This document shows positions 20,612-30,031 of a DNA stretch of 64,000 bases, one piece after another. This DNA comes from an uncultured Bacilli bacterium. GTDB taxonomy: Bacteria; Bacillota_I; Bacilli_A; RF39; UBA660. The position numbers and the translations under genes were made by a program. Numbering within the stretch: the first letter of the stretch is position 1; the number at the start of each line of letters is the position of its first letter. The notes under the pieces were generated by a model that saw nothing but the letters and a program-made list of their open reading frames with translations, ran no database searches and was not told the origin of the DNA. The stretch lies in assembly GCA_934096235.1 (NCBI GenBank), contig CAKOLO010000001.1:414782-478781 (forward strand). The letters run 5' to 3'.

Positions 20612-21085
20612 TTAATTACTCTTAAGCGTAAAATATCCAGGACTACTAATTCCACCATCTATACGAGCATATGTATTATCAACATAAGAACTATTATATT
20701 TAGTTCCAGCACCACCCACTAATTTACTTGATGAAGCAAACATACTAGTAGAATTAGCAACTTTATTTGCAACGAATTTATCACTTACATATATTGTTGA
20801 TAATTTATACATACTATTAAACATTCTGAACATATCTCTAACTTTACTTGTATCAAAATTACTTAAATCAATGTTTGTTGCTGCAGCACCACTAAACATA
20901 TATGACATATTAGTAACGTTACTTGTATTAAAACTACTTAAATCTAAAGATATAGCTTTACTTTGTTCAAACATTAAACCCATATTAACAACCTTACCCG
21001 TATCAAAGCTACTAACATCTAACACAGTAGCATGACTATAACTAAACATTTCTAACATATTAGTTACATTACTAGTATCAATTTT
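20612..21085 (-). pseudogene. 5'-truncated BspA/DUF285 repeat cassette
   Basis: The frame opens right after a TAA at 21086-21088 in the middle of a 25-residue repeat (IDTSNVTNMLEMF). It contains about four repeats and then the family's C-terminal cap: IYVSDKF, LVGGAGT, YARIDGG and GYFTLK. It has no signal peptide, N-terminal domain, SD site or promoter and lies directly downstream of the AI-2E exporter gene. The first ATG (21058) is only part of a repeat. It is a remnant or silent cassette of the family represented by the intact genes at 32358, 42347, 51821, 54202 and 56063. Confidence 0.8.
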
Positions 21086-21112
21086 TTAATTTTTAAACTT
21101 AATAAATGTTAT

Positions 21113-22285
21113 TTATTCTTCTTCTTTTTCTTCTCTATCTCTATATCCAAAGAAATTATATTTTTCATCAAAGAATACATATATAATCTTAAGAAGAGCA
21201 ACTACTGGAGTAGCTATTACCATTCCAAAAATACCAAACATATATTCAAATATCATTAATGATAAAATAATAGTTATTGGACTTAAATTAAGTTTCTTAC
21301 TCATTACTAATGGTTGAAGTACATTACCATCTATAGTTTGTACTATTGCTATAAATACAAGAGTTAAAATACCTATTAATGGACTTTGAGTAAATCCAAT
21401 AGCACCAGCAACAGCAGCACCCATATAAGGTCCAATATATGGTATTAAGTTAGTAATAACACATACAATTGTTACAAGAACTGGAGCATTTAAACCTATT
21501 ATAGAGAATCCTATTAATGAAGTTACAAATAATAACAATGATAACCATAAAGTACCACTAACAAATGAGAATAATGAGTCATTTAATTGTTCCATTAAAT
21601 ATTTAACTTCTTTTCTAGATTTTTTAGGGAATAAATTTATAAATCCAGCACTAACTTTATCAAAATCAAATAATATATAGAATCCTAAGATTAAACTTAA
21701 TACTATCTTGCCTATACTACTAGCTAATGTAGAGACAATATTCATAGCTATGCCAGGTATATTAGTTTGAACATCACGAGCAAACATTTCTATCTTAGCT
21801 AAGAATGATGCTTTAATACCATCTAAATTCTCTAAACTTAAATTAGATAGTTTAATAAATATATTATCTATCCATCCCTTAACATCTTCTACCATAGTAG
21901 GTACAGAAGATACCATCTCAGATATTTGAGTTCCAAGTGATGGAATAGTAAATGCAAATAAAGCATATAAAACAGCTATTAATAATAAGTATGCTATTAC
22001 TACACTAAGTCCTCTTTTAATACCCTTCTTAGTTAATTTTTGAACTAATGGATTTAATAACCAAGCAATAAACCATCCAATAAATAATGGTGATATTATT
22101 GATAATATTTTTCCAAAGAATGTAAGAATATGCCACTCTTTAAAAATTAATCCAAGTACATAAACTAACAATATAACAAAAAGTATATACATTATTTTAA
22201 GAATTTTATTACCTGTTCCAACTAATTCATTAATCTTTTTAGAACTGACTTTTTTATCTTCACTTTTCTTTAATTTTTCAATCAT
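21113..22285 (-). CDS. AI-2E family transporter (PerM/YdbI-like)
   Basis: The 390-residue membrane protein of the AI-2E/PerM family of putative exporters has about eight helices. The central PSLGTQISEMV region and the C-terminal block with NLIPYIGPYMGA and IQTIDGNVLQPLVM are typical. The substrate cannot be told from sequence; members have been linked to autoinducer-2, sodium or lipid export. The SD AGGAGTGG precedes ATG at 22285. Its 3' end runs into the truncated BspA cassette without a clear strong terminator. Confidence 0.88.
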   Translation of the reverse strand: MIEKLKKSEDKKVSSKKINELVGTGNKILKIMYILFVILLVYVLGLIFKEWHILTFFGKILSIISPLFIGWFIAWLLNPLVQKLTKKGIKRGLSVVIAYLLLIAVLYALFAFTIPSLGTQISEMVSSVPTMVEDVKGWIDNIFIKLSNLSLENLDGIKASFLAKIEMFARDVQTNIPGIAMNIVSTLASSIGKIVLSLILGFYILFDFDKVSAGFINLFPKKSRKEVKYLMEQLNDSLFSFVSGTLWLSLLLFVTSLIGFSIIGLNAPVLVTIVCVITNLIPYIGPYMGAAVAGAIGFTQSPLIGILTLVFIAIVQTIDGNVLQPLVMSKKLNLSPITIILSLMIFEYMFGIFGMVIATPVVALLKIIYVFFDEKYNFFGYRDREEKEEE

Positions 22286-22327
22286 TCTTTTCCACTCCTA
22301 TCATCATAATAATAACACACTTTTTAT

Positions 22328-22355
22328 TAAAAAAATAGTTCAATTTTAGAACTAT
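22328..22355 (-). terminator. Terminator after recD2 and the small ORF
   Basis: Stem ATAGTTC/GAACTAT (22335-22341 with 22349-22355) is followed by eight A on the plus strand (T on the transcript side). It starts at the small ORF stop codon. Confidence 0.75.
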
Positions 22356-22483
22356 TTCCCTTCTGATAATGTTTTTGACATCTTTTGCATATAATTCATG
22401 ATATCTTTTTCATACTTTTTATAAACTAGACAAGCACCAATACCTGAAGCAAAAGCAATCATATTTTCTAAAGTCTTAATAAT
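22352..22483 (-). CDS. 43-codon ORF with probable AUU start, single membrane helix
   Basis: Below the usual ORF cutoff. An AAAGGAG site lies six bases before ATT at 22483, in the right frame for a 43-codon ORF ending TAG at 22352. The peptide has a short hydrophobic stretch (MIAFASGIGACLV) followed by a charged, amphipathic tail (YKKYEKDIMNYMQKM). The first ATG is seven codons later and too far from the SD site. It begins 41 bases after recD2 and shares its terminator. The coding potential is good, but the AUU start is an inference. Confidence 0.55.
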   Translation of the reverse strand: MIKTLENMIAFASGIGACLVYKKYEKDIMNYMQKMSKTLSEGK

Positions 22484-22524
22484 ATCACGCTCCTTTGATA
22501 TTATTATTTATTATTTCTAAAATT

Positions 22525-24681
22525 TTATACGTATTTTAAATAAGTATTTCTATTTGCTCCATAATTAGTACTTACACTTTTATTTAGTGAGTCTATACTA
22601 CCAAGTATTATAAGTGAACTCTTAGCACGTGTAACTGCTGTATATATTAGTTTATTATAAAACATTCTATTAAAACTACGAGCAAGTATTATTACAACAT
22701 TAGCATATTCGCTTCCTTGACTTTTATGAATACTAACTGCATAAGCAAGATTAAACTTATCAAATTCTCCACTTTTATATTCTACTATATTACCTGAATA
22801 ATCTATCTCAACTACCATTTTTTTATCAAGATAATATATGTCTCTAATGTATCCAATATCACCATTATATACATTATTATCTACATCATTTACTAGTTGT
22901 ATAACTTTATCATTAATTCTATAATATTTATCACCTATTATAAATTTCTCACTATTAGGATTAAATATACTAGCCATCATACTATTTAAACTATCTATTC
23001 CATTTATTCCTTTATACATAGGTGCAAGTACTTGAAAGTTCTCACTATGAATACCTTTTTCAACTGCTTTACTAACTATCTCACTAAGATATTTCTTAAT
23101 GTCATCATCACTACTTTCAATAAATTTAAAATCACTATAATTAGTTGGAAACTTATCAAAATGTTTTCTATTTTTTATATCATTAGCAAGATATGTTATA
23201 TAACTTCCTTCTTTAACTCTATAAATAGTATTTAAATATTTATTTTTAATAGTACTTATATGCAACAAATCATTAAGTAAGTCACCTGGGCCTATAGAAG
23301 GAAGTTGATTAGCATCTCCTACTAATATCAATTTAACATTAAGTTTAAGCCCCTTAAGTAATGATGAAAATAAGAATATATCTATCATAGAACTTTCATC
23401 TACTATAACAACCTTTTCACTAGATTTATTATATTCATCTATTAAGAATGATTCAGTCTCTTTATTCCATTTTAAATATTTATGTATTGTATAAGCAGGA
23501 GCACCTACACTTTCAGCCATTCTCTTACTAGCTCTACCCGTAGGTGCAAGTAATGCTATATCTTCATGACTTAAATCAAGCATCTCTTTTAATATCATAA
23601 CAATAGCTTTAATAATAGTAGTCTTTCCAGTACCAGGACCACCAGTAATAATAAAGAAATTATTTTCTATTGCTCCTTTAATAGCTTCTTTTTGATCATT
23701 ATTAAAAGTTATATTATTTATTTTTTCATACTCAGTAATATAATTATCTATTTTATTAGTTTTTATATTAGTCTTTATATCATTAATTCTATTTATATCC
23801 ATAAGTATAGATTTCTCAGTATTATAAAAGTCAGTTAAAGTAACATACTCATTAAATAAAACTATCTTAGCTTTTAAAGCAAGGCTATCTATATATTTAA
23901 GGTATTCTTCAGCACTAAACACACTCTTAAAACATCTCTTCATCTTTATAAATAATTCATCTTTTAAGATTAAAGTATCTCCATTTTCATAACAACTAGT
24001 ATATATATTATGAAGTATTAATGCTTCTATCCTTCTTTTATCCATTTCATCATTATCTTTTAAGAACATTAAATCAAGTTTATCAAAATTAATATATTCT
24101 ACTAAATCATATATATTTTCTTCTATAACACCATTTAATTTATTTCCATATACAGTTATTAAATCTATTGCTTCACGTACACTAAATCCAAGTGTATTTA
24201 ATTTAAGTATTAAGTCTTGATTATATTCATTTTCCACTATTTTATCATGCATTCTCTTTGCTTTAGTTATTGTCATACCACTAACAGTAGCTATACTTTG
24301 ATAGTCTTCTTTTATAGTTTTTATTGTATCACTACCAAATCTTTCAACAATTCGTTTAGCTGTCTTAAGACCTATTCCTTTAAACATACCACTACTAAGA
24401 TATAAAACTAAACTATCTAAATCACTTGGAGCTTTAATTTCATAATTTAATACTTCAAACTGACTACCATATTTAGGATGTTCTACAAGTCTTCCATATA
24501 ATATATAATCTACATCCATATTTACTTCAGCAAAACTACCAGTAAAACCAATAACCTTATTTATATATTCTTCCATATCTTCATCATTAGTTTCACGTAC
24601 CTTAAAAATACCAACTTTATATGGTCCATTATTACTTTCATAAATAATTTTTCTTATATTTCCAAGTATGTATTTCTTCAT
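22525..24681 (-). CDS. recD2: RecD2-type 5'-3' DNA helicase (YrrC family)
   Basis: The 718-residue superfamily 1B helicase acts in DNA repair without RecBC. It has an N-terminal OB-like region (about 1-90), a helix-hairpin-helix region (about 95-200), Walker A GGPGTGKTT (about 346-354), Walker B VIVDESSM, GDANQLPSIGPG, and motif VI VTRAKSSLIILG near the C-terminus. No good SD site precedes ATG at 24681; a TATAGT box ends only four bases upstream, so the message may be leaderless. A small membrane ORF follows. Confidence 0.93.
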   Translation of the reverse strand: MKKYILGNIRKIIYESNNGPYKVGIFKVRETNDEDMEEYINKVIGFTGSFAEVNMDVDYILYGRLVEHPKYGSQFEVLNYEIKAPSDLDSLVLYLSSGMFKGIGLKTAKRIVERFGSDTIKTIKEDYQSIATVSGMTITKAKRMHDKIVENEYNQDLILKLNTLGFSVREAIDLITVYGNKLNGVIEENIYDLVEYINFDKLDLMFLKDNDEMDKRRIEALILHNIYTSCYENGDTLILKDELFIKMKRCFKSVFSAEEYLKYIDSLALKAKIVLFNEYVTLTDFYNTEKSILMDINRINDIKTNIKTNKIDNYITEYEKINNITFNNDQKEAIKGAIENNFFIITGGPGTGKTTIIKAIVMILKEMLDLSHEDIALLAPTGRASKRMAESVGAPAYTIHKYLKWNKETESFLIDEYNKSSEKVVIVDESSMIDIFLFSSLLKGLKLNVKLILVGDANQLPSIGPGDLLNDLLHISTIKNKYLNTIYRVKEGSYITYLANDIKNRKHFDKFPTNYSDFKFIESSDDDIKKYLSEIVSKAVEKGIHSENFQVLAPMYKGINGIDSLNSMMASIFNPNSEKFIIGDKYYRINDKVIQLVNDVDNNVYNGDIGYIRDIYYLDKKMVVEIDYSGNIVEYKSGEFDKFNLAYAVSIHKSQGSEYANVVIILARSFNRMFYNKLIYTAVTRAKSSLIILGSIDSLNKSVSTNYGANRNTYLKYV

Positions 24682-24717
24682 ACAAACTATATTAACACAA
24701 TTATCATTTTTTGGATA

Positions 24718-24750
24718 TAATAAAAGAAAAAATATTTCTATTTTTTCTTA
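24718..24750 (-). terminator. Terminator after the YfhO-like gene
   Basis: An 11-bp A/T-rich stem (24724-24734 with 24739-24749) contains the stop codon in its loop and is followed by a T-rich tract. Confidence 0.65.
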
Positions 24751-27245
24751 TTAATTTTTATCAAATCTCCATGATAATAAATAATATATATTAGAATACC
24801 TATTAAACTCATTACAAGTCCTAAAGTCTTAAACGGAGCCTTATATTCTATAACTATATTATGTTTACCTTTTTCTAATTTAAATCCAACATAAGCAGTA
24901 TTTACTTTTTCATAATCTACTTTTTTACCATCAACTTTAATTTTAAAACCTTTATCATATGGAAGAGTTGTAACAAAGTATCCATCTTTCTCTGTTTCTA
25001 CGCTAGCATATATTTTATCACCTTTAGTTTTATCACTAATATTTACTTCAGTTACTTTATCTTTAACATTTTTTATATCATTATAATCCATATAATATAT
25101 TTTAAGATTCTTAATATTATAAATTCCTTTAAAGAAACTTACATCTACTTTATTAGATGTATCCCCACTTATAACATAATTAAATGTTGTATTTCCATTA
25201 TAATATTTCCATTCTTTACATGTAAGTTTATTTAAATTACCATTTATAGTTATACCTAAATCTCCTGCTCTACAAGATTGAGGTTCAAGTTCAAAACTAA
25301 CAAATATTATCTTATTACGAGCATCATCTGGTACATCAATAAGCATTCTACTATTATTCTTTTTAACAGTTATATTATTACCATTATTAACTATACTAGG
25401 ATCCATATATTTAATATCACTTTGTCTAATAAATGTTTCTTTAATATTAGTACTAAACTCATTATTAGTTTTTTCATTTACAACTACGTTATTAAGTATT
25501 ACTTCATTATTATATGGAAATTTAAGTTTACTAAAATCTTTCTTATTATAATAGTTATAACTTACATACATAAATGGAAATACATCCTCATTTTCATATA
25601 ATCCAGTATTACCTATACTATCTATCTTTTTATATCCAGTAATATCCACATCATCTCCAATAAAATATTTATTATTAGATAGCATTAAATACATTAAATC
25701 TTTATTAGCACTTATTATTAATCTATTTCTAGATTGCATAGGAGATTCTAAAGTATCAAACATAAATATATTATAGTTTGAATTTCCAGTAGATGAATAT
25801 ATATAATTTGAATATATATTTAAGTTACCATATATATTATTAACATTCTCTAATTTTAGATTATATAAAGTAGTATGATTATACCCTTTAGGTACCTTTT
25901 TAGCTAACGCTTCTTGATTCTTATTTTCATCATTATATATATCATCCTTATTAACAAGAGTATCTTTATTATTAGCTCCAATACTATAAATAACTAATAC
26001 AACTATAGTAAACACTTTAAGTAAATATTTAGTATCCACTTTTATACTAAGAATTATTACTACTAATGTAATTATAAAATCTAAATAGAAATAACTTACA
26101 TAATTACTTTCACCAACATATATGAAGAATAAAGTCATTACTGATACAATTAATAACTTATTAATATCTATTTTCTTACTATATATTTTATTAAACATAA
26201 GAGTAACGACATATACATATAATGGCATAAATGGTATTAACACTTTAGCATCTATATACATAGTACCATTAAGTAAATAATTTATAAATGGAAATACTAT
26301 TAAACTAGTTAAACATATAAATAAGAATCTACTTTCACGTTTCTTATCAAGTAATAATACTAGTAAACTAATTAATGCAAATGATGTAAGACCTACTCCA
26401 TAAGAATTATACATTAAATATTTAACATTAATTTTAGGAACTATTAAATCACTTATACTAATACTTATATCATTAGGAAGCCTTCCATTAAGTATCGCAT
26501 AGAATGTCGGTACTAATAAAATACTAGTGATTAGTATTCCAATTATTATAGGTATTAAAAACTTAATACCATCTATCATAAAACTCTTAAATGTAATTTT
26601 TTTATTTAAAATAATATATTTATAAACACCATAAACTACTATAGATATTATCGCAGGTATACTATAATAATAACTCATAAGTATAATAAGTATAACTGAT
26701 ATACAAAGTAATCTACTATCTTTTTTTTCAAAATACTTGTCTACTCCAAATAAAGCAAGTACTAAAAATGGCATATAATTCATAAACATAATATGTCTAT
26801 GGGAATGAAATAATAACGGAGTCGCAGTCATAAATACAATACTACCAAGTAAACATACATCACTATTAAACTTATTATGTTTTAAAAAATTATAAAATAA
26901 TAGAACACTACTATATACAAGAACAATACTACTTACTTGTATATAACTTTTCATACTAATAAATGGAAAAAAATAAGAAATAATTATAACAGGATTAAAT
27001 AGTCCATAATAACTATAATTATATATATTTTGTCCACTACCTAAATTTAAAGCAAAATCCGGAAATATATTTAAAGTCTTATAAAATAAACTTCTAAAAT
27101 ATTCAGGAATTACTGAATGCTGAGTATTCCAATCAAGTATACTTCCATATAAAGTTTTATTTCTTAATATAAAAACTATTATACCAATAAATATAACAGT
27201 AATAATTATTAAATTAATTTTATCCTTCTTATTAATTTTTTCCAT
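24738..27245 (-). CDS. YfhO family membrane glycosyltransferase-like protein
   Basis: The 835-residue polytopic protein has about twelve helices in the first 440 residues, a large extracellular beta-rich region (about 450-800) and a final helix. It matches the YfhO family (GT-C fold), whose members decorate lipoteichoic acid or other wall polymers. The conserved loop NLGSGQNIYNYSYYG lies near residue 60. The start at 27245 is set by the promoter at 27262-27290, which places the transcription start near 27255; the ORF extends about 60 codons further upstream, but those codons lie in the promoter and the divergent gene. Confidence 0.8.
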   Translation of the reverse strand: MEKINKKDKINLIIITVIFIGIIVFILRNKTLYGSILDWNTQHSVIPEYFRSLFYKTLNIFPDFALNLGSGQNIYNYSYYGLFNPVIIISYFFPFISMKSYIQVSSIVLVYSSVLLFYNFLKHNKFNSDVCLLGSIVFMTATPLLFHSHRHIMFMNYMPFLVLALFGVDKYFEKKDSRLLCISVILIILMSYYYSIPAIISIVVYGVYKYIILNKKITFKSFMIDGIKFLIPIIIGILITSILLVPTFYAILNGRLPNDISISISDLIVPKINVKYLMYNSYGVGLTSFALISLLVLLLDKKRESRFLFICLTSLIVFPFINYLLNGTMYIDAKVLIPFMPLYVYVVTLMFNKIYSKKIDINKLLIVSVMTLFFIYVGESNYVSYFYLDFIITLVVIILSIKVDTKYLLKVFTIVVLVIYSIGANNKDTLVNKDDIYNDENKNQEALAKKVPKGYNHTTLYNLKLENVNNIYGNLNIYSNYIYSSTGNSNYNIFMFDTLESPMQSRNRLIISANKDLMYLMLSNNKYFIGDDVDITGYKKIDSIGNTGLYENEDVFPFMYVSYNYYNKKDFSKLKFPYNNEVILNNVVVNEKTNNEFSTNIKETFIRQSDIKYMDPSIVNNGNNITVKKNNSRMLIDVPDDARNKIIFVSFELEPQSCRAGDLGITINGNLNKLTCKEWKYYNGNTTFNYVISGDTSNKVDVSFFKGIYNIKNLKIYYMDYNDIKNVKDKVTEVNISDKTKGDKIYASVETEKDGYFVTTLPYDKGFKIKVDGKKVDYEKVNTAYVGFKLEKGKHNIVIEYKAPFKTLGLVMSLIGILIYIIYYHGDLIKINKKK

Positions 27246-27261
27246 AACAAACCACAACAAC

Positions 27262-27290
27262 ATTTTACATAAATACACATTAAATGTCAA
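27262..27290 (-). promoter_or_regulatory. Promoter of the YfhO-like gene
   Basis: A consensus TTGACA (27285-27290) and TAAAAT (27262-27267) are 17 bases apart on the minus strand. The leader would be only about 10 bases. Confidence 0.8.
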
Positions 27291-27300
27291 TTTATATATC

Positions 27301-27329
27301 TTTATTAAACACTTTATATATGTTAAAAT
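27301..27329 (+). promoter_or_regulatory. Divergent promoter of the DUF1292-transglycosylase operon
   Basis: TTTATT (27301-27306) and TAAAAT (27324-27329) are 17 bases apart, with TG one base upstream of the -10 box. It lies back to back with the minus-strand promoter. Confidence 0.65.
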
Positions 27330-27345
27330 TAATATGGTGAAGTAA

Positions 27346-27585
27346 ATGAAAGATAAGTTAACTTTTAAATTAAACGAAGATGGTATAGAAAAAGAATATT
27401 TTATTATTAAGATGTTTACATACAATAATAATGATTATATGATTTATACTGAAAATAATAGTACTAAGGATGTATATGCAGCTAAATATGAAATAAAAGA
27501 TGATGAATTAAAATTATATGAAATTGAAACTGATGATGAATGGAATTATATAGATAGCATATTATCTATTATAGGAGAAAACTAA
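27346..27585 (+). CDS. DUF1292 domain protein
   Basis: The 79-residue acidic protein of the DUF1292 (YrzB-like) family is common in Firmicutes and of unknown function. The typical pattern is present: an N-terminal LNEDGIEKEYFIIKMF, a central NDYMIYTE strand and a C-terminal DDEWNYIDSIL. The SD GGTGA lies six bases before ATG. The TAA overlaps by one base the ATG of the following transglycosylase gene, so the two are one operon. Confidence 0.85.
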   Translation: MKDKLTFKLNEDGIEKEYFIIKMFTYNNNDYMIYTENNSTKDVYAAKYEIKDDELKLYEIETDDEWNYIDSILSIIGEN

Positions 27586-28910
27586 TGAATGCAATAAGAT
27601 TTATGGTAGATGACAATGATAGAGTCATAAAATGTATATGTTCACATGATATTTATAGTGAAAGATTTAAACAAATTAAAATGGAAGAAGGAAGACTCAA
27701 TTCACTAGTTAAATTATTCGCAGATGAATATCAAAGAATAGATGAACAAATTAATGATGATAATATTATTTTATCTTTTTATGATGTAGATGATAGAGCT
27801 TTAACAGAACTTGAAAGAATGACTAAAGAATATGAAAAAAGATTAGAAAGAATTAGAGAAAAAGCAAGAATAGAAAGACAAGAAGAAAGAATGCATGTAG
27901 ATTATACTTGTAACAAAGAATATCTAAGAGGTAAAAATAAAAGAGTTACTAGAACTAGAAGAAAAGTAAATCCAATAGTTGCTACTATATCTGCTCTAGC
28001 CTTATCAACAATTATATTATTAAGTACAACTACTAAAGCAAATACTGAATCTATAAGTATAAGTGATGGGCCAACAACTGTTTATGCACAAACTATAGAT
28101 GAAGACATTAATAAAGAATTTAACACTCCAGAAATAGAAGTTATAGAAGAACCAGTTCAAACTGAAACACAAATACAAACACAAACACCAGTAGAAGAAA
28201 CAATAACTATGGAAGAATCTTTAGTTCACTATGAAGCACCTAAAGAAATAGTTAATCCATTTGAACTAAATACAGAAGACTTAACTTCTTCAAATAAATA
28301 TTTAAACTGTAAAGAAAAATATTATGATTTAATAGAAAAATATTCTAAAGAATATGGAATAGATCCAATGGTAATGCTTGCTATTGCTACTCAAGAAAGA
28401 GGAGAACATTCACAAAGAGTTGAAGATGACGGAGGCCTTGGATTATTTCAAGTACAAATTGAAGGTGGATGGAACTGGGATAATAAAAGCATAACTGTAT
28501 TTAATTATGATAATAATCAAAATGAAACAATAACTATTACAAAAGATAATGCAAGAACTCTAGATGGTAATATTAAATATGCATGTGCCCTATTTCAAAA
28601 TGCACTTAAAGAGCAAAAATACAATATACCAAGAGCTATACAAAGTTATAACTATGGTACAACATACATGGCAAGTGTAATAAATGCTTGTCAAAATGAT
28701 ACAGGACTTTCAAAAGAAGCATTAAGTGACCCAGCAAACTTAACTTGGATCAATTATAGAAATGTAGTTGGTGGTGGAGACTCACACTACCTAGAAAATG
28801 TTTTAAGATACTTACCAAATGAAACAAAAATAGAAATGAAAAAACCTGATGGCGAAATAGTCACTATGACATATGAAAATCCATCACTAGAAACAAATAT
28901 AACAAGATAA
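27585..28910 (+). CDS. Membrane-anchored lytic transglycosylase (SLT domain)
   Basis: The 441-residue protein has a cytosolic N-terminal part rich in charged helices (about 1-125), a membrane helix (about 130-150), a Thr/Glu/Gln-rich linker, then an SLT-type transglycosylase domain (about 245-400). The catalytic Glu is in ATQERGEHS and the substrate motif GGLGLFQVQ follows. It would cleave peptidoglycan between MurNAc and GlcNAc outside the cell. The long cytosolic N-terminus is unusual for the family and may bind the cotranscribed DUF1292 protein; that is speculation. Confidence 0.8.
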   Translation: MNAIRFMVDDNDRVIKCICSHDIYSERFKQIKMEEGRLNSLVKLFADEYQRIDEQINDDNIILSFYDVDDRALTELERMTKEYEKRLERIREKARIERQEERMHVDYTCNKEYLRGKNKRVTRTRRKVNPIVATISALALSTIILLSTTTKANTESISISDGPTTVYAQTIDEDINKEFNTPEIEVIEEPVQTETQIQTQTPVEETITMEESLVHYEAPKEIVNPFELNTEDLTSSNKYLNCKEKYYDLIEKYSKEYGIDPMVMLAIATQERGEHSQRVEDDGGLGLFQVQIEGGWNWDNKSITVFNYDNNQNETITITKDNARTLDGNIKYACALFQNALKEQKYNIPRAIQSYNYGTTYMASVINACQNDTGLSKEALSDPANLTWINYRNVVGGGDSHYLENVLRYLPNETKIEMKKPDGEIVTMTYENPSLETNITR

Positions 28911-28945
28911 AAAAATACTTAAGCAAGTCTTAAGTATTTTATTTT
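28911..28945. terminator. Bidirectional terminator between convergent genes
   Basis: A 12-bp perfect stem (28912-28923 with 28929-28940) has A runs on one side and T runs on the other, serving the transglycosylase gene on + and the 100-residue gene on -. Confidence 0.85.
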
Positions 28946-29241
28946 AATTCTAAAGTTTTATCTTTCATAGAAAGTATATTTTTAACTTCTTTTATTCTAT
29001 CATATGGAACAACTACTATATCATATTCCCAAGCATATAAGTCATCATCTAAAGTATCAATAGCACAAGATCTAAATATAACTCTCTCTTTTAAGTTAGT
29101 CGCAAATGTTTCTCCAGATTTAGTATAATAACACATTCTAGAAATAAGAGCATCCTTAAGACCACTATCACTTATATGTCTTACTAAACATAACTTTGAT
29201 ATCTCTTCATACTTTTCTTCTGATAATTCTAAATATTTCAT
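28939..29241 (-). CDS. Uncharacterised 100-residue cytosolic protein
   Basis: I do not recognise this protein. It has no membrane segment. The N-terminal 25 residues are probably helical, and the C-terminal third has beta strands (AWEYDIVVVPYD). A strong SD GGAGG lies four bases before ATG at 29241. It follows a 40-codon ORF, with nine bases between them, and the shared bidirectional terminator closes the unit. Confidence 0.6.
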   Translation of the reverse strand: MKYLELSEEKYEEISKLCLVRHISDSGLKDALISRMCYYTKSGETFATNLKERVIFRSCAIDTLDDDLYAWEYDIVVVPYDRIKEVKNILSMKDKTLELK

Positions 29242-29250
29242 AAAACCTCC

Positions 29251-29373
29251 CTATATATTTAAATCTTCTAAATCTTTAAATATCTTTTTAATTTTTTTAT
29301 CTCCAAAATAATGAAAACTATCATCATACTTACATTTTAATGTTATTAAATTATAAGTAAATAACTTTATCAT
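29251..29373 (-). CDS. Possible 40-residue small protein
   Basis: A 40-codon ORF starts ATG at 29373 and ends TAG just before the SD site of the 100-residue gene. The peptide is basic at both ends and would be soluble (KCKYDDSFHYFGDKK). No SD site is seen, and a TATAAT-like hexamer overlaps the ATG, so it may be noncoding leader sequence instead. It is kept because it is tightly spaced with the next gene. Confidence 0.35.
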   Translation of the reverse strand: MIKLFTYNLITLKCKYDDSFHYFGDKKIKKIFKDLEDLNI

Positions 29374-29403
29374 TATAATTCATATAATCGCCCAACAATA
29401 ATA

Positions 29404-29480
29404 TGGCGTCCATGATTGGAATCGAACCAACGACCTATCGCTTAGGAGGCGATTGCTCTATCCTACTGAGCTACATGGAC
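29404..29480 (-). tRNA. tRNA-Arg (anticodon CCU)
   Basis: A complete cloverleaf on the minus strand: acceptor stem GTCCATG/CATGGAC, D arm GCTC/GAGC, anticodon arm ATCGC-CTCCTAA-GCGAT with anticodon CCT, T arm GTTGG-TTCGATT-CCAAT, discriminator G and an encoded CCA. It reads AGG. A TACAAT -10 box lies at 29489-29494. Confidence 0.95.
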
Positions 29481-29497
29481 ACATAATTATTGTAACA

Positions 29498-29522
29498 TAA
29501 AAAAAGACTAGTAACTAGTCTA
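29498..29522 (-). terminator. Terminator after the HD gene
   Basis: The AGACTAGT/ACTAGTCT palindrome is followed by seven T on the minus strand, overlapping the stop codon of the HD gene and lying upstream of the tRNA. Confidence 0.8.
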
Positions 29523-30008
29523 AATTAACTTATAAAAAGATAATACTGCATAACAGAAATTAGCCTTTATTTCAAATCTAAAAAATTCATAAAAACTAAC
29601 TAACTTATCACATATACTAACTATCTTAGATTCTTTATACTTAGGTTTAACTCTAGTAATTGGATACATATGAGTAAGTATTATATCTTCTTCCATTTCA
29701 TTTATCTCAAAAAATCTAGATGCATTATTTAATGCTTCTTTTGGATGACTCTTTAAGAAATCTCTATATCTATTATCTGTTTTATTTATATCATCAAGAG
29801 TAAAAAAATCATGCATTAGAGCACCTCTAGTACATGATATATAATCAAGACCTAATCTATATGAGATAAAAAAACTCATCTTAGCTACTCTATTAATATG
29901 ATTAAGTCTATTGTCACCATGATGCATAATAGACTTTAACTCTCTAAATTTATTAACACTATAAAACTCACTATAAATTTCATAGTATATACCTTTTCTA
30001 TAATTCAT
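29520..30008 (-). CDS. HD-domain hydrolase
   Basis: The 162-residue protein has an HD phosphohydrolase pattern: MHHGDNRLNHINRV (first His), GALMHDFF (the HD pair, about 82-83), LTHMYP (a later His) and ICDKLV (a late Asp). Metal-dependent HD proteins of this size hydrolyse phosphate esters or nucleotides; the substrate is unknown. The SD AAGGTGTGG lies about nine bases before ATG. It is probably cotranscribed with the gene at 30032 and with rseP. Confidence 0.75.
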   Translation of the reverse strand: MNYRKGIYYEIYSEFYSVNKFRELKSIMHHGDNRLNHINRVAKMSFFISYRLGLDYISCTRGALMHDFFTLDDINKTDNRYRDFLKSHPKEALNNASRFFEINEMEEDIILTHMYPITRVKPKYKESKIVSICDKLVSFYEFFRFEIKANFCYAVLSFYKLI

Positions 30009-30031
30009 TTTTTATTACCACACCTTATTTT

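Noticed and set aside
27246..27425. 60-codon N-terminal extension of the YfhO-like protein
   Set aside because: It runs through the TTGACA/TAAAAT promoter and into the divergent DUF1292 gene.
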